Shown in pieces: positions 24,236-32,763 of a stretch of DNA of 64,000 bases. The notes under the pieces were generated by a model. The model had not been told where the DNA came from. It saw only the letters and a list, made by a program, of their open reading frames with translations, and did no database searches. Made by a program: the position numbers and the translations under genes. The stretch is taken from NCBI GenBank assembly GCA_003132205.1, contig PKWY01000046.1:1121-65120 (forward strand), written 5' to 3'. The first letter of the stretch is position 1; the number at the start of each line of letters is the position of its first letter. Origin of the DNA: Acidimicrobiaceae bacterium. Its GTDB lineage: Bacteria > Actinomycetota > Acidimicrobiia > Acidimicrobiales > RAAP-2.

Positions 24236-25026
24236 CGCAGCGTCCCTCCCGGGATCCCGCCGGACTGGGTCCGACGATCGTTGATGACGCGAAAGCGTTC
24301 CGCGACCTCTTCGGTCGCAAGCTCCTGGAAGCCCTTCTCGTTGACGGTGACCATCATCGGAAAGAGGCTGCGGACGAAGTCCGGTCCGGCGGTGCTCGGG
24401 TCGTTGTCGCCGGCTTCGTAGAGGGCGAGAGCGCCGAGGTCGAGCGCCCCGTCGAGGTCGAGGTCGCTGCGAAAGCCGAGTCGCAGCGTGCTCTCGGCGA
24501 AGGGTGAACCTGAGCCGATGGTGGCGAAGTCGAGTCGCTCGTAGCACCCTCCCGCCCCGTCGTACTCGAAGATTCGTCCCACCTGGTGGCTGGGGTCCCA
24601 GCCCGCGAGCAGCGGGATCACCATCAGAGGCGTCGTGAGGTTGTTGCGCTGGATTATCGGCGAGAGGTAGTTGGCCTTGCCCTCGAGGCTGAGCGCCGAG
24701 TCGGTCATCTTCTCGTAGTGCTCGAAGGACAGCTGGGCCATTCTGATGAACTCCATGCCCCGCGCGGCGGTGCCGGCGATGGCGAGGGCCGTGAAGAAGT
24801 CCGCCGGCTCGATCTTGCGCACGTCGCGGCTCGCGATGTAGTTGCTAGTGGCCTGGCGATCGCCGACCATCACGACCCCGCCGACGTAGCGCACCGCGAT
24901 CACCGTTGTGGCGTGGGCGGAGTCACGCTCTGCGAGCCCGGTCTGGCTGGTGAGCCCGGTCATCTCGGCGTAGTGGAAGAAGGACGGTCCCGGGTCAGAG
25001 TGAGCACTGAAGAGGGGCAGCCCCAT
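24232..25026 (-). CDS. prcB: 20S proteasome beta subunit
   Basis: The 264-aa precursor has a propeptide of about 39 residues; cleavage before Thr40 (HA-TTVIAVRYVGG) would expose the catalytic threonine. Residue -1 is Ala rather than the more usual Gly. The GDRQATSNYIASRDVRKIEP segment is characteristic of bacterial beta subunits. The start ATG 25026 lies 2 nt after the pup stop with GGAG inside the end of pup. Confidence 0.95.
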   Translation of the reverse strand: MGLPLFSAHSDPGPSFFHYAEMTGLTSQTGLAERDSAHATTVIAVRYVGGVVMVGDRQATSNYIASRDVRKIEPADFFTALAIAGTAARGMEFIRMAQLSFEHYEKMTDSALSLEGKANYLSPIIQRNNLTTPLMVIPLLAGWDPSHQVGRIFEYDGAGGCYERLDFATIGSGSPFAESTLRLGFRSDLDLDGALDLGALALYEAGDNDPSTAGPDFVRSLFPMMVTVNEKGFQELATEEVAERFRVINDRRTQSGGIPGGTLR

Positions 25027-25028
25027 AC

Positions 25029-25223
25029 TTACTCTCCGCCCTTTTGGATGTAGTTGCGGACGAACTCCTCCGCGTTCTCCTCAAGGACCTCGTCAATCTC
25101 GTCGAGCAGGTCGTCCAGGTCGGCCTTGAGCTGGTCGCCCTTGGTGACGTCCACCGAGACGTCGTCGTGCGCTGGGGCGGTGCGTTCGGTGCGCTGTTTT
25201 TGGATTCGTTCTTGTTCTGTCAT
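25029..25223 (-). CDS. pup: Prokaryotic ubiquitin-like protein Pup
   Basis: The 64-aa, acidic, largely disordered protein has the helical Arc-binding region LKADLDDLLDEIDEVLEENAEEF and ends in KGGE. The C-terminal residue is already Glu, so it can be ligated by PafA without deamidation. ATG 25223 has a GAAGAGAAG ribosome site and lies 10 nt after the dop stop. Confidence 0.97.
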   Translation of the reverse strand: MTEQERIQKQRTERTAPAHDDVSVDVTKGDQLKADLDDLLDEIDEVLEENAEEFVRNYIQKGGE

Positions 25224-25233
25224 ATCTTCTCTT

Positions 25234-26721
25234 CTACCTGTCTAGCCTCTCAAGGAGATCATCAGCCGTAGGACATGTTTCTAGCAAGTCTTTGGTCAGT
25301 GCTGCGGTACCCCTCATCGGGTCCATCATCGGGACCCGCTGCAGCGGTCCCTGGCCGAGGTCAAAGACCACCGAATCCCAGTTGGCGGCCACGATCTGGT
25401 CGGGGTATCTGGCCACGCACTGGCCACGGAAATAGGCCCTCGTCGAAGTGGGCGGATTGTGAACTGCTTCACGAACCTTGTCGGAGTCGAAGAGCGAGCG
25501 CAGGCCCACACGCTGAGCCAGCGAGCGTTCCGAGCGCAGGTCGTGGTACTGCAGGTCGATTGCGCGCAGCTTCGCGTCTCCCTCGCCCAGATCGTAGCGT
25601 CCCTGGTAGCCCCTGAGTATCCGCAGCTTCGCCACCCAGTCCACGCGGTCGGCCACGGCGTCGGCGTTATCACGCACGCCGTCGAGCATCTCGCGCCACT
25701 GGCTCAGGATGACCTGGACCTCGTCCTCGTCCGCGACCGCCTGGGCGCCATAGAGATTCGCGTAGTCGTTGGCGAGGTGCCAGAGTTCGTCTTGGAAGTC
25801 CCAGGCGCTGCGCTGGCGACCGTCCTCGCAGGCCACGGTCTGGGTCAGTGTCGTGTCCAGCGCGAAGGCCCGCACCGCTTGGACGGGATGGCGCGGAAGG
25901 CTCGGAAAGACGTCGGCCCCACGGTCCTCGAGGACGCTGAGCAGTAGCGACGTGGCGCCCAGTTTGACCATGGTCGCGACCTGGCTCATGTTGGCGTCGC
26001 CGATGATCACGTGAAGACGCCGGAAGCGCTCGGCATCGCAGTGGGGCTCGTCGCGGGTGTTGATGATGGGCCGCTTGAGCGTCGTCTCGAGTCCGACGAC
26101 CTCTTCGAAGAACTCAGCACGCTGGCTCAGCTGGAACGCGGGGCTGCTCTCGAGGCCGTACTTCGTCTCGGCGCCGACCTTGCCGGCGCCCACGATGATC
26201 TGTCGCGACACGAAGTGCGGCACCATGGCGCGCACGACGTGGCCGAACTCCATGTCGCGCGTGATCAGGTAGTTCTCATGGCAACCGTACGAATTGCCCT
26301 TGCCGTCGGAGTTGTTCTTGTAGAGGTTGATCGACTGGTGGGCCGCCATCGACTCATTGGCCACCAGCAGCGCGCGGCGCATGACCTCCTCACCGGCCGC
26401 GTCGTAGAGCGTCGCCTCGAAGGGCGTGCGGCACTCCGGCGACGAGTACTCGGGGTGCGCGTGGTCCACGTAGAGGCGCGCGCCGTTGGTGAGGACCGTG
26501 TTGGCCAGGTGCGTCTCGACGACCGGGGCGAAGGACGTGAGGCTGGGAAGGCCCCGGGCGTCGAGGTCGGGAGTCTCGCCCTCGAAGTCCCAGTTAACCC
26601 GGGTGCGTCCCTGCTGGGCGTAGGCGTTGACAACGATGCTCGAAGCCACAATCGGGTCCAACTCCGGGCCGCCCGCGATGCCGTACTCGGTCTCGATGCC
26701 GAGCACCTTTGGGATGGCCAT
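25234..26721 (-). CDS. dop: Depupylase / Pup deamidase
   Basis: The 495-aa PafA paralogue begins MAIPKVLGIETEYGIAGGPE and carries the long insert with NAYAQQGRTRVNWDFEGE that marks Dop, plus ARLYVDHAHPEYSSPEC. Dop removes Pup from substrates and, where Pup ends in Gln, deamidates it. Because this Pup ends in Glu, depupylation is the likely role here. It follows arc by 4 bp. Confidence 0.95.
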   Translation of the reverse strand: MAIPKVLGIETEYGIAGGPELDPIVASSIVVNAYAQQGRTRVNWDFEGETPDLDARGLPSLTSFAPVVETHLANTVLTNGARLYVDHAHPEYSSPECRTPFEATLYDAAGEEVMRRALLVANESMAAHQSINLYKNNSDGKGNSYGCHENYLITRDMEFGHVVRAMVPHFVSRQIIVGAGKVGAETKYGLESSPAFQLSQRAEFFEEVVGLETTLKRPIINTRDEPHCDAERFRRLHVIIGDANMSQVATMVKLGATSLLLSVLEDRGADVFPSLPRHPVQAVRAFALDTTLTQTVACEDGRQRSAWDFQDELWHLANDYANLYGAQAVADEDEVQVILSQWREMLDGVRDNADAVADRVDWVAKLRILRGYQGRYDLGEGDAKLRAIDLQYHDLRSERSLAQRVGLRSLFDSDKVREAVHNPPTSTRAYFRGQCVARYPDQIVAANWDSVVFDLGQGPLQRVPMMDPMRGTAALTKDLLETCPTADDLLERLDR

Positions 26722-26725
26722 TGGT

Positions 26726-28471
26726 CTACAGGTACTGGCCGGTGCCGACGTGTTGGATGGAGCGTCCGCCCTTGACGTCGGTCTCTTCTCGGTTTATGAG
26801 GGTGCGGATGAAGATGATTCGCTCGCCCTTCTTGCCCGAGATCCGGGCCCAGTCGTCGGGGTTCGTCGTGTTGGGCAGGTCCTCGTTCTCGCGGAACTCC
26901 TGGCGGATCGACTCGAGGAGGTCGGCGCTGCGAAGCCCGCGTCCCTGGTCGACGATCTCTCGCTTCACCGCGAGTTTCTTGGCCCGACGAACGATATTCT
27001 CGATCATGGCACCCGACGCGAAGTCCTTGAAGTAGAGGATCTCCTTGTCGCCGCCTTGGTAGGTGACTTCGAGGAATCGGTTCTCGTCGTCGACGCGGTA
27101 CATCGTCGAGACGGTCTCTTCGATCATGGCGACAACCGCCTTGTGGCAGTCTCCCCCACCGAACTCATTCACGTACTCCTGGTCGATCGGCAGGTCGGCG
27201 TGCAGATATCGCTGGAAGATCTGCGCGGCGGCCTCGGCGTTGGGACGCTCGATCTTGATCTTCACGTCGAGGCGACCCGGACGCAGGATCGCCGGATCGA
27301 TCAAGTCCTCGCGGTTCGTCGCGCCGATGACGATGACGTCGCGCAGCGACTCGACCCCATCGATCTCAGCGAGCAGCTGGGGCACGATGGTCGATTCCAT
27401 GTCCGAACTGATGCCGGTGCCGCGGGTGCGAAACAGCGAGTCCATCTCGTCGAAGAAGATGATGACCGGCATGCCCTCTTCGGCCTTCTCCCTCGCGCGC
27501 TGGAAGACGATCCGGATTTGGCGTTCGGTCTCGCCAACGTACTTGTTCAGCAGTTCAGGACCCTTGATGTTGAGGAAGTAGGAGCGGACGTTGCGGTTAC
27601 CCGAGAGATCGGCGACCTTCTGGGACAGCGAGTTGGCGACCGCCTTGGCGATAAGGGTCTTGCCGCACCCCGGTGGACCGTAGAGCAGAATGCCCTTGGG
27701 AGCGGGAAGCTCGTAGTCCGCAAACAGCGCGCGGTGCAGGTAGGGCAGCTCGACGGCATCGGTGATCGATTCGATCTGTGCGTCGAGACCTCCCACGTCG
27801 GCGTAAGTGATGTCGGGCACCTCTTCGAGAACGAGTTCCTCGGCCTCTTGGCGCACGAGCTTCTCCACGAGCAGGCCCGAGCGTAGGTCGAGCAGTAATG
27901 CGTCGCCGCTTCGCAGCTTGACGTCACGGAGCGCATCGGCGAGCTCGACCACTCGCTCCTCGTCAGCGCGTCCATAGACCAGCACGCGACGCTCGTCGAG
28001 GACTTCCTTTACGGTCACGACCTCGCCCTGACCGTCGGCGACCCGCACACCGATCACGGTGAAGGACTCGTTCAGTACGACTTCATTGCCACGTTCGATC
28101 TGACCGGGGTCGAGGGCCGGATGCAGTGCCACTCGCATCTTGCGTCCGGAGGCGAATATGTCGACTGATCCATCATCGTTAAAGTCGATGAAGGTGCCAT
28201 AGACCGCCGGAGGCTGGGTGAGCTTCTCGACTTCGTCGCGCAACGCGCCGATCTGGTCGCGCGTCTGTTGGATTGTGATGGTGAGCTTCTCGTTGTTGGA
28301 CCGGGTCTGGGCGATCTGGCCCCGGGCCTCGAGCAACTGCTCCTCGAGCATCTCGATTCGCCGCGCCGCGTGCTCGGCGTCGATCGCGGCGTGCTCGCGC
28401 CGCGGGCTGACGACAATCTGGTCGTCTCGCTCCTGGCCTTCAGACTCAGGGTTTCGTTCTGAATGCTCCAT
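26726..28471 (-). CDS. arc: Proteasome-associated AAA ATPase Arc/Mpa
   Basis: The 581-aa ATPase has a coiled coil at about 30-86 that captures Pup, tandem OB domains at about 90-210, Walker A GPPGCGKT at 265-272, Walker B IIFFDEMD, and the C-terminal GQYL that inserts between alpha subunits to open the proteasome gate. It is the first gene of the Pup-proteasome operon and has a leaderless TAGGGT-N6-ATG promoter. Confidence 0.97.
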   Translation of the reverse strand: MEHSERNPESEGQERDDQIVVSPRREHAAIDAEHAARRIEMLEEQLLEARGQIAQTRSNNEKLTITIQQTRDQIGALRDEVEKLTQPPAVYGTFIDFNDDGSVDIFASGRKMRVALHPALDPGQIERGNEVVLNESFTVIGVRVADGQGEVVTVKEVLDERRVLVYGRADEERVVELADALRDVKLRSGDALLLDLRSGLLVEKLVRQEAEELVLEEVPDITYADVGGLDAQIESITDAVELPYLHRALFADYELPAPKGILLYGPPGCGKTLIAKAVANSLSQKVADLSGNRNVRSYFLNIKGPELLNKYVGETERQIRIVFQRAREKAEEGMPVIIFFDEMDSLFRTRGTGISSDMESTIVPQLLAEIDGVESLRDVIVIGATNREDLIDPAILRPGRLDVKIKIERPNAEAAAQIFQRYLHADLPIDQEYVNEFGGGDCHKAVVAMIEETVSTMYRVDDENRFLEVTYQGGDKEILYFKDFASGAMIENIVRRAKKLAVKREIVDQGRGLRSADLLESIRQEFRENEDLPNTTNPDDWARISGKKGERIIFIRTLINREETDVKGGRSIQHVGTGQYL

Positions 28472-28477
28472 ATCCTC

Positions 28478-28483
28478 ACCCTA
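28478..28483 (-). promoter_or_regulatory. -10 element (TAGGGT), leaderless promoter of the Pup-proteasome operon
   Basis: TAGGGT, gaggat (6 nt), ATG 28471 on the minus strand. Confidence 0.55.
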
Positions 28484-28567
28484 GTGAGCAGCGAAGGACA
28501 GCGAAAGTCACGGTCCGGGGTTCTCTCCCGCTAAAGTCAAAGGACTAGTTAGGCCACGGAGGCGCGC

Positions 28568-28804
28568 ATGAAGGTTTGGATCGACCAGGATCTCTGTACT
28601 GGTGACGGACTGTGCGAAGAAATCTGCCCCACCGTCTTCACCCTTCTCGACGATGGCCTCGCCTACGTAAAAGAGGGCACCGAGGTCAAGAGTTCCCCGG
28701 GCGGGGCCGAGGGGCTGGCCTTCGTGGGACCGGAGTTCGAGGACGCCGTGGTGGAGGCGTCCGAGGAGTGTCCCGGCGAGTGCATCTTCATCGAGCGCGA
28801 CTAA
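28568..28804 (+). CDS. Single-cluster ferredoxin ([3Fe-4S] type likely)
   Basis: The 78-aa acidic ferredoxin has Cys10-x5-Cys16-x3-Cys20-Pro (CTGDGLCEEICP) and a last ligand in EECPGECIF. The second cysteine of the usual CxxC is Asp, which typically gives a [3Fe-4S] cluster as in P450-partner ferredoxins of actinobacteria. ATG 28568 follows GGAGG. It is divergent from the proteasome operon and ends 4 bp into the convergent trmI. A link to the P450 at 6805 is possible but only speculation. Confidence 0.92.
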   Translation: MKVWIDQDLCTGDGLCEEICPTVFTLLDDGLAYVKEGTEVKSSPGGAEGLAFVGPEFEDAVVEASEECPGECIFIERD

Positions 28805-29586
28805 TCCGTTCCGAGTCTTCGCACCAGACGCCGCGCAGAGGTCAAAAAGCCCGTGTGGGCGACCATCCGGTGATCGGGGCGTACCGAGCGTCCGTCGATG
28901 TGCCACGTGCGCCTTAGGATCTCGACCGTCTCTTCCATTCCGAAGGAATGCTGGCGCAGCGTCTCGCGCAAGAGCTGGGTCTGGTTGATCGTCGGGAGGT
29001 AGGCCAGGAGTATCCCGCCGGGGCGAAGAGCGGACTCCGCGTGCTTCACCACGGCCGACGGCTCGGGCATGTCCAGGATGATCCGGTCGAGGTCAACCTC
29101 ATCGATGCCCAGGGTCACGTCGCGAATCTGGATGCCGTAGGCGACGTCGGTGCCGAGCATGTCGTGGACGTTCTTCGTCGCCTGTTGGGCGAAGTCTTCT
29201 CGAATCTCGTAGCCGGTGATGAGTGCCCCGGCGCGAAGCAGCGTCATCGAAAGCGCCCCTGAGCCAATCCCCGCCTCCAGCACCCGCATCCCGGGCCCGA
29301 TGTCGGCCTGCATCAGGATCGCCCCAAGGTCCTTGGGGTAGATCACCTGGGCGCCTCGGGGCATCTTCAAGACCACGTCGGACAATGTGGGGCGAAGCAC
29401 CAGGAAGCTCCGCTCGGTGTTGCCCTTGATGACCGATCCCTCGAGGGCGCCGATGACGTCGTTGTGCTGAACGATGCCCGCGTGAGTGTGAAACGCGGCA
29501 CCCTCACGCAGATTGATCAGGTAGTGACGATCCTTGGCGTCGATCAGCATGACGCGCTCGCCTTCCTTCAGTTCTGCGTTGCTCAC
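28801..29586 (-). CDS. trmI: tRNA (adenine-58-N1)-methyltransferase
   Basis: The 261-aa enzyme has the N-terminal small barrel (VMLIDAKDRHYLINL), QVIYPKDLGAILMQADI, the SAM-binding VLEAGIGSGALSM, and the LDMPEP motif near 170. TrmI makes m1A58 in the T-loop of tRNAs. In actinobacteria it is usually next to arc, as here. Its ATG overlaps the stop of the preceding small ORF. Confidence 0.93.
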   Translation of the reverse strand: MSNAELKEGERVMLIDAKDRHYLINLREGAAFHTHAGIVQHNDVIGALEGSVIKGNTERSFLVLRPTLSDVVLKMPRGAQVIYPKDLGAILMQADIGPGMRVLEAGIGSGALSMTLLRAGALITGYEIREDFAQQATKNVHDMLGTDVAYGIQIRDVTLGIDEVDLDRIILDMPEPSAVVKHAESALRPGGILLAYLPTINQTQLLRETLRQHSFGMEETVEILRRTWHIDGRSVRPDHRMVAHTGFLTSARRLVRRLGTD

Positions 29587-29750
29587 GCGCTCTTCCTCTT
29601 GGCACGTTTACCGGCGTTGGCAGCGCGTTTGTCGATGAAACGAAACAACACGATGGCCCCCGCGATCGAGACCCACCGGGGTGACTTCTGCGCCCACGCC
29701 CGTCCCAGGGTCGCGGCCAGACCAATTCGAAAGAGCCGTCGCAGGATCAA
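29583..29750 (-). CDS. Small membrane protein of unknown function
   Basis: The 55-aa product (ILRRLFRIGLAATLGRAW ... WVSIAGAIVLFRFI) has one hydrophobic segment and a strongly basic tail (KRAKRKSA). I set the start at TTG 29750, which overlaps the preceding stop as TTGA, matching the coupled style of this operon; GTG 29795 would give 70 residues. It overlaps the trmI start by 4 bp. No family recognised. Confidence 0.55.
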   Translation of the reverse strand: MILRRLFRIGLAATLGRAWAQKSPRWVSIAGAIVLFRFIDKRAANAGKRAKRKSA

Positions 29751-29941
29751 CGCCTGCGCCTCGGACGGGACCGTCGACCGCGGATCCAGCCCCACACGTA
29801 ACCGGTGAAGAGGCCGCCCAAGCCGACGGCCGCGGTCGTGGAGCCCTGTGACGTCAGAGAACTCCCCTTTGAAAGTTCGTCGGGCAAGAGCGCTCGGATC
29901 GAAAGCTCGAGGTCACGCCTGGTCGGAGACTGCTCAGTCAC
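29747..29941 (-). CDS. Small protein with hydrophobic segment, unknown function
   Basis: The 64-aa product (MTEQSPTRRDLELSIRALL ... AAVGLGGLFTGYVWGWIRGRR) has an N-terminal amphipathic stretch, a glycine-rich hydrophobic segment and an Arg-rich tail. GTG 29941 overlaps the stop of the holin-X-like gene as GTGA. Two small membrane proteins with basic tails in a row suggest an envelope-associated set. Confidence 0.55.
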   Translation of the reverse strand: MTEQSPTRRDLELSIRALLPDELSKGSSLTSQGSTTAAVGLGGLFTGYVWGWIRGRRSRPRRRR

Positions 29942-30291
29942 TTGGTTGCCTTGAGCCGCCGCTTGGCGGTTCCGCTCACTATCCGCCAGAGTGTCAGTGC
30001 GGCGACCCCGGCCGCGATGAGGGCGACGATGAGGTAAGGAAGCCAGGAAAGGCTGCCGTCGAGGACCCGGAACTGCTCCTGGAGGAAACGCAGAGCTCCG
30101 AGCAGGAGCATCGTGACGCCGAAACCCACGAAGATACTGCCGAGGGCGCCGTAAAGAATGAACCGACCCATTTCCTTGAGGGGTTGGACCGTCTCTTCTT
30201 TGACGTATTGGACGAAAAGGTCGCGAATTTCCTCGAGGTCGCGCTGGATGGTCGCCCCTCGAAGGAACTTGCGCCACGGCGGGTTCTTCAC
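29938..30291 (-). CDS. Holin-X-like (phage holin superfamily III) membrane protein
   Basis: The 117-aa product has an amphipathic N-terminal helix (IQRDLEEIRDLFVQYVKEETVQPLKEMGRF), two membrane helices (GALGSIFVGFGVTMLLLGALRFL and LPYLIVALIAAGVAALTLWRI) and a basic tail. This is the architecture of the actinobacterial Holin-X proteins, which despite the name are chromosomal and of unknown function. Start GTG 30291 is set by TAGGCT 6 nt upstream. Confidence 0.7.
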   Translation of the reverse strand: MKNPPWRKFLRGATIQRDLEEIRDLFVQYVKEETVQPLKEMGRFILYGALGSIFVGFGVTMLLLGALRFLQEQFRVLDGSLSWLPYLIVALIAAGVAALTLWRIVSGTAKRRLKATK

Positions 30292-30297
30292 GCCCAA

Positions 30298-30303
30298 AGC
30301 CTA
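30298..30303 (-). promoter_or_regulatory. -10 element (TAGGCT), leaderless promoter of the holin-X-like gene
   Basis: TAGGCT, ttgggc (6 nt), GTG 30291 on the minus strand. Its TAG is also the stop codon of the upstream thioesterase gene. Confidence 0.5.
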
Positions 30304-30702
30304 CTCAGTGCGTTCCCTGATGAGGTACGACGAGCTCGCAGTGGCGACGAGCTCGCCACGATGGTTGACAATGCGCCCCTCCAGGAAGGAAATCACGCTT
30401 CCGGCCTTCAAGACCCTTGCAGTACACGTGAGTTCGTCGCCCAACTGTGCCGCGCGCAGAAACGAGACCTTCATCTCGGTGTTGGCGACTGACACCTTGC
30501 GCCCCCCCGCCGCGCCGGTTACCGCCGAGGCGCCCATCGCGGAGTCGAGCATCGCGGAAAGAAAGCCGCCTTGGACAATGCCCGCCGGGTTGAGAAAGCG
30601 CTCGTCGACGCGCATCGACCAGATCGTCGTTCCGGGCGCCGACTTGTCAACGCACGTGAGACCCAGCGTAAGGTCGCAGTTCGGCGGTATTTGTAGGGCC
30701 AC
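30301..30702 (-). CDS. PaaI-type hotdog thioesterase
   Basis: The 133-aa single hotdog-fold protein has the PaaI signature region PAGIVQGGFLSAMLDSAMG, with Gln in place of the usual His of the HGG motif, and a conserved ANTEMKVSFLRAAQLGDELTC strand. It probably hydrolyses acyl- or aryl-CoA thioesters. Start GTG 30702 is set by TAGCCT 6 nt upstream. It is divergent from tkt. Confidence 0.88.
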   Translation of the reverse strand: MALQIPPNCDLTLGLTCVDKSAPGTTIWSMRVDERFLNPAGIVQGGFLSAMLDSAMGASAVTGAAGGRKVSVANTEMKVSFLRAAQLGDELTCTARVLKAGSVISFLEGRIVNHRGELVATASSSYLIRERTE

Positions 30703-30708
30703 GGTTCA

Positions 30709-30714
30709 AGGCTA
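30709..30714 (-). promoter_or_regulatory. -10 element (TAGCCT), leaderless promoter of the thioesterase gene
   Basis: TAGCCT, tgaacc (6 nt), GTG 30702 on the minus strand. Confidence 0.5.
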
Positions 30715-30752
30715 CCGTCGGCGTCCTCCCAAACGGGTGGTGCGGGATTCAC

Positions 30753-30758
30753 TACTGT
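30753..30758 (+). promoter_or_regulatory. -10 element (TACTGT), leaderless promoter of tkt
   Basis: TACTGT, 7 nt, ATG 30766. Confidence 0.5.
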
Positions 30759-30765
30759 CGTAGCC

Positions 30766-32763
30766 ATGGCTGACGACTTATTCCAAGGGGCGACCGAACT
30801 CGAAGGACGAGCAATTCGCGAGATTTCGGCCCTCGCAATGGACGCGCCCGCAGCGGCCAAATCGGGCCACAGCGGCACCGCGATGGCCCTCGCGCCCCTG
30901 GGCGTCATGTTGTTTTCGCGCGTGCTGCGCCACGACCCGTCCGACGCGCTCTGGAGTGACCGCGACCGCTTCATCCTCAGTTGCGGACACGCGTCGATCC
31001 TGCAGTACGGTCTCGCCCACGCGTTCGGTTACGACCTTCAGCCCGAAGACCTGCGAGCGTTTCGCCAACCTCATTCGCGCACCCCGGGACACCCCGAAAA
31101 GGGCGTCGCGCCGACGGTTGAGGTCACGACCGGTCCACTCGGCCAGGGAATCGCCAACGGCGTTGGCATGGCGATCGCGGAGCGCATTCTGCGTAGCGAC
31201 TACGGCGAGGAGCTGGTGAACCACCGCACCTGGGTCATTGCCAGCGACGGATGCCTTGAGGAGGGGATCAGCCACGAGGCCGCATCGCTCGCGGGAACGC
31301 TGGGCCTCGACCGGCTGACTGTCTTCTACGACGATAACCACATCACGATTGACGGACCCACCGAGTTGGCGCTGCGAGATGATGCCGCGGCGCGATTCGC
31401 CGCCTACGGATGGCACGTCGTCAATGTCGGAGAGAAGGCGAATGATCTTGACGTTCTCGAGGCGGCGGCGCGCGAAGCGGTCGCTGAAACGTCGCGTCCG
31501 ACCTTGATCATCGTCCGTTCGCACATTGGGTTTCCTTCGCCGCAAATGATGGACCGGCGCGAGGCGCACGGCTCTCCATTCTCTGCTCCGGTGATCGCGG
31601 AAGCGAAGAGCATCCTCGGCGTCGTGAACGAGCCGTTCCACTTCGACCCCGAACTCCCCCACGAATTGGTGGAGTCGCTCGGCTCGAAGCGCGCAGACCG
31701 GGTCTCCTGGGAGTCGAGGATCTCGGCGGCGGGCCGCAAGGGTGCGGAACTGCTCGAGCAACTGGAGTTCGACGGCGCCGCGTTGATCGAGGAGCAGGCG
31801 GAGGAGTTCACACCCGATTCAATGGTCGCCACGCGAAAGGCCATGCAGCGGGCCATGGACGTGTTCGCCCCCCAGACCAAGGGGCTCATCGCGGGCTCGG
31901 CGGACCTCACCGACAACACGGGTGTCATCCTCGCCCACTCCTCCGCCCAGAGCGCTTCGAATCCCGGAGGACGTCAGATCTACTACGGCATCCGCGAATT
32001 CGCCATGGGCGCCGTGATGGTTGGACAGGCCCTCCACGGGGGCTTCCGACCGGCTGGTTCGACCTTCTTCGTCTTCAGTGACTACGTCCGTCCCGCTATC
32101 CGGCTCGCCGCCCTCAGTCACGCCGGCGTTCTCTTCGTCTTCACCCACGACTCCGTTGGTGTTGGCGAGGACGGACCGACCCATCAGCCGGTCGAGCACC
32201 TCATGGCCCTTCGCGCGATGCCACGCCTGCACGTGGTGCGTCCGTCGGACGCCAACGAAACGCTCGACCTTGTTGAGCAGTTCTTGACCACGAAGGAGCC
32301 CCCGACGACCGCACTCATTCTCTCACGCCAGGACGTTCCAGTCCTTGGCGGTCCAGACGCCGAGGCGTCGAGGCTCGGAGCTCGCCGTGGCGGCTACGTG
32401 GTTCGAGAGAACGACCAGGCGGTCTTCACGCTCGTCGGCACCGGCTCGGAGCTCGCTCACTGTTTGGCCGCCCACGACGAGCTTCTCGCCAGGGGCGTAA
32501 TCACGCGGGTCGTGGCCCTACCCTGCTGGACGTGTTTCGAGGGTCAGAACCTCGAGTACCGGACCAGGGTCCTTCGACGGACGATTCCGTCGGTCGCCCT
32601 GGAGGCCGGTGCCACACTTGGCTGGACCAAGTACGTGGATCAGGCGATCGGTATTGACACGTTCGGGATGTCAGCTCCCGGCAGCTACGTCTTCGACTAT
32701 TTCAACATCACCCCCGCGACGGTGGTTTGGCACGTCGAGAGTGTTTTAGGAGATTCCCAGTGA
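30766..32763 (+). CDS. tkt: Transketolase
   Basis: The 665-aa TPP enzyme has AAKSGHSGTAMALAP, the first-domain GPLGQGIANGVGMAIAE, the TPP/Mg motif ASDGCLEEGISHEA, the second-domain FAMGAVMVGQALHGG and FTHDSVGVGEDGPTHQPVEHL with its catalytic Glu/His. It transfers two-carbon units in the non-oxidative pentose phosphate pathway. It heads tkt-tal-pgi; tal starts at the tkt stop (GTGA). Confidence 0.96.
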   Translation: MADDLFQGATELEGRAIREISALAMDAPAAAKSGHSGTAMALAPLGVMLFSRVLRHDPSDALWSDRDRFILSCGHASILQYGLAHAFGYDLQPEDLRAFRQPHSRTPGHPEKGVAPTVEVTTGPLGQGIANGVGMAIAERILRSDYGEELVNHRTWVIASDGCLEEGISHEAASLAGTLGLDRLTVFYDDNHITIDGPTELALRDDAAARFAAYGWHVVNVGEKANDLDVLEAAAREAVAETSRPTLIIVRSHIGFPSPQMMDRREAHGSPFSAPVIAEAKSILGVVNEPFHFDPELPHELVESLGSKRADRVSWESRISAAGRKGAELLEQLEFDGAALIEEQAEEFTPDSMVATRKAMQRAMDVFAPQTKGLIAGSADLTDNTGVILAHSSAQSASNPGGRQIYYGIREFAMGAVMVGQALHGGFRPAGSTFFVFSDYVRPAIRLAALSHAGVLFVFTHDSVGVGEDGPTHQPVEHLMALRAMPRLHVVRPSDANETLDLVEQFLTTKEPPTTALILSRQDVPVLGGPDAEASRLGARRGGYVVRENDQAVFTLVGTGSELAHCLAAHDELLARGVITRVVALPCWTCFEGQNLEYRTRVLRRTIPSVALEAGATLGWTKYVDQAIGIDTFGMSAPGSYVFDYFNITPATVVWHVESVLGDSQ

